Origin: Bacillota bacterium
Lineage (GTDB): Bacteria; Bacillota; Clostridia; Acetivibrionales; DSM-1351
Direction of reading: 5' to 3'
Assembly: GCA_023436485.1 (NCBI GenBank)
Contig: JAEZIU010000120.1
Coordinates: 1 to 6,915 of the forward strand
DNA: 6,915 nt
The position numbers and the translations under genes are program-made. Positions 6,873 through 6,915 of this stretch are shown piece by piece. Under the pieces are notes generated by a model. It ran no database searches. It was not told where the DNA came from and saw only the letters and a program-made list of their open reading frames with translations. The first letter of the stretch is position 1; the number at the start of each line of letters is the position of its first letter.

Positions 6873-6908
6873 CAATATATTTTTAATGCAGGTTTAATTC
6901 CGTGTTAA
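6870..6908 (-). promoter_or_regulatory. Pho box array: four TTAACA-like repeats at 11-bp spacing
   Basis: Read on the - strand, hexamers start at 6908 (TTAACA, the exact consensus), 6897 (TTAAAC), 6886 (TTAAAA) and 6875 (TTGATA). Each is exactly 11 bp from the next, that is 6 bp plus a 5-bp spacer. In Bacillus subtilis PhoP~P binds such direct repeats, usually four of them in the -20 to -60 region of activated promoters. The array ends 48 bp before the pstB start. Possible -10 hexamers are TATTAT (6871-6866), TAATCT (6865-6860) and TAATAT (6849-6844); none is compelling. The array may continue past 6915. Confidence 0.7.
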
Positions 6909-6915
6909 TTCGATG

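Noticed and set aside
6822..6875. Eighteen-codon N-terminal extension of PstB starting at 6875
   Set aside because: It has no ribosome site, overlaps a Pho repeat and the hairpin, and is absent from PstB proteins; AAGGA before ATG 6821 marks the true start.
6822..6915. C-terminal end of pstA at the right edge
   Set aside because: All three - strand frames contain stop codons within this stretch and none of the short tails resembles a PstA end, so I treat it as intergenic; pstA could still end just outside the window.

Overview
The window looks like chromosomal DNA from a mesophilic, AT-rich cellulolytic clostridium of the Ruminiclostridium / Clostridium cellulolyticum type. The evidence is AT-rich intergenic DNA, clostridial ribosome binding sites, a GH94 enzyme very close to the Clostridium thermocellum cellobiose phosphorylase (from memory: same 811-residue length, same catalytic Asp number), and Gram-positive style Pho control. 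The genus is an inference; no rRNA or other marker is present.

Layout. Positions 1-265 are a non-coding leader region. It holds a candidate structured RNA or long-range terminator (41-118), then an AT-rich palindrome and an extended -10 promoter (about 178-209) in front of a TTG-started cellobiose phosphorylase gene (266-2701, + strand). A perfect 21-bp hairpin (2737-2785) separates this gene from a convergent minus-strand cluster. Read in its own direction, that cluster is pstB (6821-6063), phoU (6049-5384), a PhoB/PhoP-type response regulator (5359-4643) and a PhoR-type sensor kinase (4603-2807). The gaps are short (13, 24 and 39 nt), as expected of one operon. The last 94 bases (6822-6915) carry no readable gene. 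They hold four TTAACA-like hexamers exactly 11 bp apart, which is a Pho box array, followed by an AU-rich hairpin with a U-run.

How the genes work together. PstB is the ATPase of the high-affinity phosphate importer. PhoU links transporter state to the PhoR kinase, and PhoR phosphorylates PhoB/PhoP, which would bind the Pho boxes upstream of pstB. The window therefore shows a self-regulating phosphate-sensing unit; pstS, pstC and pstA are not visible and may lie beyond position 6915. Cellobiose phosphorylase splits cytoplasmic cellobiose using inorganic phosphate, so the neighbouring gene consumes the ion that the Pho unit senses. The convergent orientation gives no direct evidence of co-regulation.

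No new multi-gene system is evident. All five genes belong to known families. The items most worth a second look are non-coding: the Pho box array overlapping a terminator-like hairpin, and the GC-rich long-range stem at 41-109.
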